The notes under the pieces are model-generated. The model did no database searches and was not told the DNA's origin. It saw only the letters and a list, made by a program, of their open reading frames with translations. Source: NORP110 sp051251595 (lineage in GTDB: Bacteria; Pseudomonadota; Alphaproteobacteria; Rhodobacterales; Rhodobacteraceae). From it: a DNA stretch of 64,000 nt. Of this stretch, positions 58,671 to 64,000 are shown piece after piece. Position 1 is the first letter of the stretch, and the number at the start of each line of letters is the position of its first letter. Made by a program: the position numbers and the translations under genes. The stretch spans positions 1-64,000 of the forward strand of contig JBPOFA010000001.1 of NCBI GenBank assembly GCA_051251595.1, read 5' to 3'.

Positions 58671-61600
58671 TTATTCTTCGCGGCTTTCAGGAACATCCAT
58701 CATCGCATCGTCGAAAACGTCACCGGCGACAAAGTCATCAACCGGCGCAGCCAAAGCTGCTGCGGCTTCTGCCTGTTCGCGGGCCTCTTCGATGACCTTT
58801 GAGTCACGATCCGTTGCAACCTGACGAACTTTCATCGTCGCGCCACCTGTACCGGCAGGGATCAAGCGTCCAACGATCACGTTCTCTTTCAGACCGACCA
58901 GTTTGTCCCGCTTACCCTGAACCGAAGCTTCGGTCAGAACGCGCGTGGTTTCCTGGAACGATGCGGCAGAGATGAACGACCGTGTCTGCAGCGAGGCTTT
59001 GGTGATCCCCAAGAGGATCGGGCCACCTTTGGCTTCGCGTCCACCTTTTGAAACCGCCTTGGCGTTGGCAGCGTCAAATTCGGCCTTGTCGACATGTTCA
59101 CCTTTCAGCAACGTCGTCTCACCGCTGTCAGAAATTTCCCATTTCTGCAGCATCTGACGCACGATAACCTCGATGTGCTTATCGTTGATCTTCACACCTT
59201 GAAGACGATAAACATCCTGAACTTCGTCGATCATGTAATCAGCCAAAGCCTCGACACCCATAATCGCCAGAATGTCATGCGGCGCAGGGTTGCCGTCCAG
59301 CAGGTAATCACCCTTTTGCACGAAGTCCCCTTCGGCAACAGGAATGTGTTTCCCTTTTGGAACCATGTATTCGACGGTTTCCAGAGTGTCATCCGCAGGT
59401 TCAATGCTGATGCGACGCTTGTTCTTGTAGTCGCGACCAAAACGAACGTAGCCATCAATTTCAGCGATGACGGCGTTGTCTTTAGGACGACGTGCTTCGA
59501 ACAATTCCGCAACCCGTGGCAGACCACCGGTGATGTCCTTGGTCTTGGCACCCTCACGCGGGATACGTGCAACCACGTCACCAGCTTTGATGTCCTGGCC
59601 TTCTTCGACAGAAAGGATCGCATCAACGGACATAGGATAGGTCACTGGGTTGCCCGCATCATTGCGCACAGGTTCGCCATCTTCACCGAGAATGATGATT
59701 TCCGGCTTTAGGTCATTCCCGCGAGGGGCTGACCGCCAGTCGGACACGATCCGCTGCGTCATACCTGTTGCTTCATCCGTGTCTTCGCGCAGGGCGATAC
59801 CCGCGATCAGATCAACAAACTTCGCTTTACCGGCCTTTTCAGCGATGATCGGCAATGTGTACGGATCCCATTCGAACAGCTTGTCGCCGCGTTCGATTGC
59901 CTGACCGTCTTCAACGTGCAGTTTCGATCCGTAGCCCAGTTTGTGGCTGGCACGTTCCTGCCCGGTGTCGTCCATGATGGCCAGAACCATGTTCCGACCC
60001 ATAACGACGCTGTCACCAGCTGCGTTTTTCAGAACCATGGCATTGCGGAATTCGACCTTACCTTCATGGCTTGATTCCAGGAAGGACTGTTGGCCACCCT
60101 GAGCAACACCACCGATGTGGAACGTCCGCATCGTCAGCTGTGTACCAGGCTCACCAATGGACTGCGCGGCGATAATGCCGACAGCTTCACCCTGGTTCAC
60201 CAAAGTACCACGTGCAAGGTCACGACCATAACACGCTGCACAGACGCCTTCTTCGGCCTCACAGGTCAGCGGGGAACGGATACGCATTTTGACCAGGCCA
60301 GACGCGTCAACCAAATCGGCTTTGCGTTCGTCAATCAATTCGCCTTTGGTCAGCAGAACTTCGTCTGTTCCGGGCTTAAGCACATCATCGGCTGCGACCC
60401 GTCCCAAAATCCGCTCTGCCAGTGACGACACAACTTCACCATCGTTGATCGCGGCTTCAGCTGTAATCGCATTTTCCGTACCACAGTCTCTTTCGCGGAC
60501 GATGCAGTCCTGCGCCACGTCAACCAGACGACGTGTCAGGTACCCAGAGTTCGCAGTCTTCAAAGCCGTGTCTGACAGACCCTTACGGGCACCGTGTGTT
60601 GAGTTAAAGTACTCGAGCACCGACAGGCCCTCTTTAAAGTTTGAGATGATCGGTGTTTCGATAATCTCACCGGATGGTTTGGCCATCAGGCCGCGCATAC
60701 CACCAAGCTGCTTCATCTGCGTCACAGAACCACGCGCCCCAGAGTGGGCCATCATGTAGACAGAGTTCGGTTCTGACACGCTGCCATCTTCGTCGATCTT
60801 AGGTTCCGAGATCGCGCTCATCATGGCGTCGGTCACTGTGTCGTTACACTTCGACCAGGCATCGACAACTTTGTTGTACTTTTCGCCCTGAGTGATCAGG
60901 CCGTCCATATACTGTTGTTCGAACCCTTTAACCTGCTCGCGCGTGTCATTCACGGTTGGCCATTTGGTGTCAGGAATGACCATGTCATCCTTACCAAAAG
61001 AAATGCCGGCCTTAAACGCTTCGCGGAAACCCATTGTCATGATCTGATCACAGAAGATGACAGATTCTTTTTGGCCACAATAGCGATAGACCGTGTCGAT
61101 CACTTCCTGCGCTTCACGTTTGCGCAACAGACGGTTCACCAAAGAGAACGGCGCTTTTGCATTCAACGGCAGCAAGGACCCAAGTTTCACACGACCCGGA
61201 GTGGTTTCAAACCGAACAAGGACTTCGTTGCCTTCTTCATCGATCTGCGGCAGGCGCGCCTGAATCTTGGCGTGCAGGTGAACAGCACCCGCATCCAAAG
61301 CGTGGATCACTTCATCCACGTCAGAGAAGATCATGCCTTCGCCTTTGACCCCATCACGCTGAATAGACACGTAATAGATCCCCAGAACCATATCCTGTGA
61401 CGGCACGATAATCGGCGCACCGTTGGCTGGCGACAGAACGTTGTTCGTCGACATCATCAGAACACGGGCTTCAAGCTGTGCTTCCAGTGAAAGCGGAACG
61501 TGAACCGCCATCTGGTCACCGTCAAAGTCGGCGTTAAACGCAGAACAGACCAGCGGGTGCAGCTGAATGGCTTTACCTTCGATCAGTGTGGGTTCGAACG

Positions 61601-62915
61601 CCTGGATGCCCAAACGGTGCAATGTCGGCGCACGGTTCAGCAGAACCGGGTGCTCACGGATGACTTCATCCAGAATGTCCCAAACTTCAGGACGTTCTTT
61701 TTCCACCAGCTTTTTGGCTTGTTTAACCGTCGAAGACAGACCCTTTGCCTCTAGCCGCGAATAGATGAACGGCTTGAAAAGCTCGAGCGCCATCTTCTTG
61801 GGCAAACCACATTGATGTAGCTTGAGTTCAGGACCGGTCACGATCACCGAACGACCAGAAAAGTCCACCCGTTTTCCCAAAAGGTTCTGACGGAAACGAC
61901 CTTGCTTCCCTTTCAGCATGTCTGACAGAGATTTCAACGGGCGCTTATTCGCACCAGTGATCACACGGCCACGACGACCGTTGTCAAACAACGCATCCAC
62001 AGATTCCTGCAGCATCCGTTTTTCGTTCCGGACGATGATGTCAGGAGCACGCAGTTCGATCAGACGTTTCAGGCGGTTGTTCCGGTTGATCACACGACGA
62101 TAAAGGTCGTTCAGATCAGACGTCGCAAAGCGTCCGCCGTCCAGCGGCACCAAGGGGCGCAGCTCTGGCGGGATCACTGGAACAACGGTCAGAACCATCC
62201 ACTCAGGGCGGTTGCCGGATTCAAGGAAGCTTTCGACGATCTTCAAACGCTTGATGATCTTCTTAGGCTTCAGTTCGCCGGTTGCCTCTTTCAGATCTTC
62301 GCGCAGCTGGTCAGCCAGGCTTTCAAGATCGATCGCGGACAACATTTCACGGATCGCTTCGGCACCGATATTCGCGGTGAACGCGTCGCCGCCATACGTG
62401 TCTTCGGCATCCATGAACTCTTCTTCGGTCATCAGCTGACCGTAGTTAAGGTCCGTCAGGCCCGGTTCAATCACAACGTAGTTTTCAAAGTACAAAATAC
62501 GTTCCAGATCGCGCAGGGTCATGTCCAGCATCAGGCCAATCCGGGACGGAAGCGACTTGAGGAACCAGATATGCGCAACAGGTGCGGCCAGTTCGATGTG
62601 ACCCATACGTTCACGGCGGACTTTTTGCAGCGTAACTTCCACACCACATTTCTCGCAGACAACGCCGCGATATTTCATCCGCTTATATTTGCCGCACAGG
62701 CATTCATAGTCTTTGATTGGCCCAAAGATACGGGCACAGAACAGACCATCGCGTTCAGGTTTGAACGTGCGGTAGTTGATGGTTTCCGGCTTTTTGATTT
62801 CACCGAAAGACCATGACAGAATCCGTTCCGGCGACGCCAAAGACACTTTGATTTCGTCAAAGGTCTTTTGTGGTGTCAGCGGGTTAAACGGGTTGTTTGT
62901 AAGTTCCTGGTTCAT
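58671..62915 (-). CDS. rpoC: RNA polymerase beta' subunit
   Basis: 1414 aa, normal proteobacterial length. The first zinc site has Cys72, Cys74, Cys87 and Cys90. The active-site NADFDGDQMAVH holds the three catalytic aspartates. A second zinc site is in CEAEEGVCAACYGRDLA. The bridge and trigger-loop regions (e.g. GMRGLMAKPSGEII) are intact. It follows rpoB by 51 bp. Confidence 0.99.
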   Translation of the reverse strand: MNQELTNNPFNPLTPQKTFDEIKVSLASPERILSWSFGEIKKPETINYRTFKPERDGLFCARIFGPIKDYECLCGKYKRMKYRGVVCEKCGVEVTLQKVRRERMGHIELAAPVAHIWFLKSLPSRIGLMLDMTLRDLERILYFENYVVIEPGLTDLNYGQLMTEEEFMDAEDTYGGDAFTANIGAEAIREMLSAIDLESLADQLREDLKEATGELKPKKIIKRLKIVESFLESGNRPEWMVLTVVPVIPPELRPLVPLDGGRFATSDLNDLYRRVINRNNRLKRLIELRAPDIIVRNEKRMLQESVDALFDNGRRGRVITGANKRPLKSLSDMLKGKQGRFRQNLLGKRVDFSGRSVIVTGPELKLHQCGLPKKMALELFKPFIYSRLEAKGLSSTVKQAKKLVEKERPEVWDILDEVIREHPVLLNRAPTLHRLGIQAFEPTLIEGKAIQLHPLVCSAFNADFDGDQMAVHVPLSLEAQLEARVLMMSTNNVLSPANGAPIIVPSQDMVLGIYYVSIQRDGVKGEGMIFSDVDEVIHALDAGAVHLHAKIQARLPQIDEEGNEVLVRFETTPGRVKLGSLLPLNAKAPFSLVNRLLRKREAQEVIDTVYRYCGQKESVIFCDQIMTMGFREAFKAGISFGKDDMVIPDTKWPTVNDTREQVKGFEQQYMDGLITQGEKYNKVVDAWSKCNDTVTDAMMSAISEPKIDEDGSVSEPNSVYMMAHSGARGSVTQMKQLGGMRGLMAKPSGEIIETPIISNFKEGLSVLEYFNSTHGARKGLSDTALKTANSGYLTRRLVDVAQDCIVRERDCGTENAITAEAAINDGEVVSSLAERILGRVAADDVLKPGTDEVLLTKGELIDERKADLVDASGLVKMRIRSPLTCEAEEGVCAACYGRDLARGTLVNQGEAVGIIAAQSIGEPGTQLTMRTFHIGGVAQGGQQSFLESSHEGKVEFRNAMVLKNAAGDSVVMGRNMVLAIMDDTGQERASHKLGYGSKLHVEDGQAIERGDKLFEWDPYTLPIIAEKAGKAKFVDLIAGIALREDTDEATGMTQRIVSDWRSAPRGNDLKPEIIILGEDGEPVRNDAGNPVTYPMSVDAILSVEEGQDIKAGDVVARIPREGAKTKDITGGLPRVAELFEARRPKDNAVIAEIDGYVRFGRDYKNKRRISIEPADDTLETVEYMVPKGKHIPVAEGDFVQKGDYLLDGNPAPHDILAIMGVEALADYMIDEVQDVYRLQGVKINDKHIEVIVRQMLQKWEISDSGETTLLKGEHVDKAEFDAANAKAVSKGGREAKGGPILLGITKASLQTRSFISAASFQETTRVLTEASVQGKRDKLVGLKENVIVGRLIPAGTGGATMKVRQVATDRDSKVIEEAREQAEAAAALAAPVDDFVAGDVFDDAMMDVPESREE

Positions 62916-62951
62916 TTTGCGTTCCTTATGTCAGGGGAAGATGGAAGAGGC

Positions 62952-62967
62952 GGGCGCCAAAGCGCCC
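62952..62967 (-). other. Small hairpin between rpoB and rpoC
   Basis: GGGCGC/GCGCCC with loop CAAA begins at the rpoB stop codon (the stop TAG abuts the stem). No U-tract. Confidence 0.5.
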
Positions 62968-64000
62968 TATTCGTCCACCTCCGCATCCAGGAGTTCCATG
63001 TTGAGACCGAGGCCCCGGACTTCTTTCACCAGCACGTTAAAGCTTTCGGGAATGCCTGCTTCAAAGTTGTCTTCGCCTTTGACGATCGACTCGTACACTT
63101 TGGTACGACCCGCAACGTCATCCGACTTGACGGTCAGCATTTCCTGCAACGTATAAGCCGCGCCATAAGCTTCGAGCGCCCAGACTTCCATTTCCCCGAA
63201 ACGCTGGCCACCGAACTGAGCTTTACCGCCCAGAGGTTGCTGCGTGACAAGGCTGTAAGGCCCGGTAGAACGTGCGTGAATTTTGTCGTCGACAAGGTGA
63301 TGCAGTTTCAGAATGTACTTCATCCCGACCGTAACCTTACGTGCGAACTGTTCACCTGTCCGACCATCGAACAGAACCGACTGACCACTTTCGTCAAGTC
63401 CGGCCCGTCTCAAGGCGTCGTTCACGTCTGCTTCTTTGGCACCGTCAAAAACAGGTGTCGCGATTGGAACACCATGTGTGACGTTTCCGGCCGCTTCAAG
63501 CAGCTGGTCGTCAGACATGTCTTTGATGCCTTCCTCGAACACTTCGTCGCCATAGGCGATCTTCATTGCGTCCTGCACAGGCGTCATATCACCAGTCCGG
63601 CGATATTCCCCCAAAGCTTCAGCAATCTGATGACCAAGGCCACGGGCCGCACGGCCCATATGTGTTTCAAGGATCTGACCGACGTTCATCCGTGATGGAA
63701 CACCAAGCGGGTTCAGCACGAAATCAACAGGCGTCCCGTCCGCAAGGAACGGCATGTCTTCCATCGGTACAACCTTGGAAATCACACCTTTGTTCCCGTG
63801 GCGACCAGCCATTTTATCACCAGGCTGCAGCTTGCGCTTCACAGCAACAAAGACTTTTACCATCTTCATCACACCCGGTGGCAGGTCATCCCCACGACGG
63901 ACTTTTTCAACCTTGTCTTCGAACCGCGCCTCAAGCGCCCGTGTCTGGGCCTCATATTGCGCATTCAAAGCTTCGATCTGAGCGGCTTCTTTGTCGTCAG
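62967..64000 (-). CDS. rpoB: RNA polymerase beta subunit (partial, C-terminal part)
   Basis: The last 344 or so codons of rpoB; the frame stays open to the window end, so the gene is truncated by the window only. It contains KMAGRHGNKGVISKVVPMEDMP and GVPSRMNVGQILETHMG, and the C-terminal SFNVLVKEVRGLGLNMELL that contacts beta'. The rifampicin region is outside the window. Confidence 0.98.
   Translation of the reverse strand, partial: DDKEAAQIEALNAQYEAQTRALEARFEDKVEKVRRGDDLPPGVMKMVKVFVAVKRKLQPGDKMAGRHGNKGVISKVVPMEDMPFLADGTPVDFVLNPLGVPSRMNVGQILETHMGRAARGLGHQIAEALGEYRRTGDMTPVQDAMKIAYGDEVFEEGIKDMSDDQLLEAAGNVTHGVPIATPVFDGAKEADVNDALRRAGLDESGQSVLFDGRTGEQFARKVTVGMKYILKLHHLVDDKIHARSTGPYSLVTQQPLGGKAQFGGQRFGEMEVWALEAYGAAYTLQEMLTVKSDDVAGRTKVYESIVKGEDNFEAGIPESFNVLVKEVRGLGLNMELLDAEVDE

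Noticed and set aside
1..64000. CRISPR arrays, rRNA genes, prophage genes
   Set aside because: No regularly spaced repeats, no rRNA-like conserved sequence, no phage structural or integrase genes were seen.

Overview
The window is chromosomal DNA from an alphaproteobacterium of the order Rhodobacterales, most likely a marine roseobacter. The evidence is the protein sequences (Aap-type amino-acid transporter, ATP12 chaperone, LuxI/LuxR pair, CrcB, RarA), the short ATGA gene overlaps, and an alpha operon that lacks rpsD. I cannot name the genus from sequence alone. There is one tRNA (Arg-ACG, cut at the window edge). I found no rRNA, CRISPR array, intact insertion sequence or phage gene.

Left part, 1-22.3 kb. 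An unpaired sensor histidine kinase is followed by a flavin disulfide oxidoreductase / TVP38 membrane protein pair (minus strand). A plus-strand housekeeping run follows: rpmH-rnpA-yidD-ttcA, an EAL protein with a degenerate GGDEF domain, yidC, a MOSC protein, engB, argB, a ferredoxin-like protein and a SixA-type phosphatase. It ends at a terminator shared with the convergent aapJQMP operon, a polar amino-acid ABC transporter. Then, on the minus strand, come ATP12, an RluC/D pseudouridine synthase, crcB, rarA and a luxR-luxI quorum-sensing pair lying directly downstream of rplQ.

Right part, 22.6-64 kb. The minus strand carries the ribosomal super-cluster, read leftwards from the window end: rpoB (partial), rpoC, rpsL-rpsG-fusA-tuf, the S10 genes, the spc genes, then secY-adk-rpsM-rpsK-rpoA-rplQ. 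It is interrupted three times. A DMT transporter and a small unknown gene lie between rpoC and rpsL. A plus-strand 2OG-Fe(II) oxygenase and a Dabb protein lie between rplP and rpmC. About 14.6 kb of unrelated genes lie between rpmD and rplO. A bidirectional terminator closes the rplP side of the second break and a strong terminator closes rpmD at the third, so these are real transcriptional breaks.

The 14.6-kb block (27.85-42.48 kb) is mosaic. It holds a membrane-fused spermidine-synthase-like protein, two GNAT acetyltransferases, a glycine-zipper lipoprotein, a cupin protein, a LysR regulator beside an SbtA-type bicarbonate transporter, a truncated ABC-F gene, a flavin monooxygenase, and a TSUP exporter divergent from a FadR-type regulator with a 10-bp tandem repeat between them. 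It also holds a LuxR-type regulator with an NTF2/SnoaL-like N-terminus, and a CadC-like membrane regulator with TPRs divergent from a tiny secreted protein. Base composition by eye shifts from GC-rich (about 32-38 kb) to clearly lower GC (about 39.7-42.3 kb), which suggests several acquisitions.

Most wide gaps inside the ribosomal operons contain a GC-rich hairpin without a U-tract, and the leader in front of rpsM contains a nested three-stem structure. These, the operon breaks, and the oxygenase next to rplP are the most interesting observations. I did not find a clearly novel multi-gene system.
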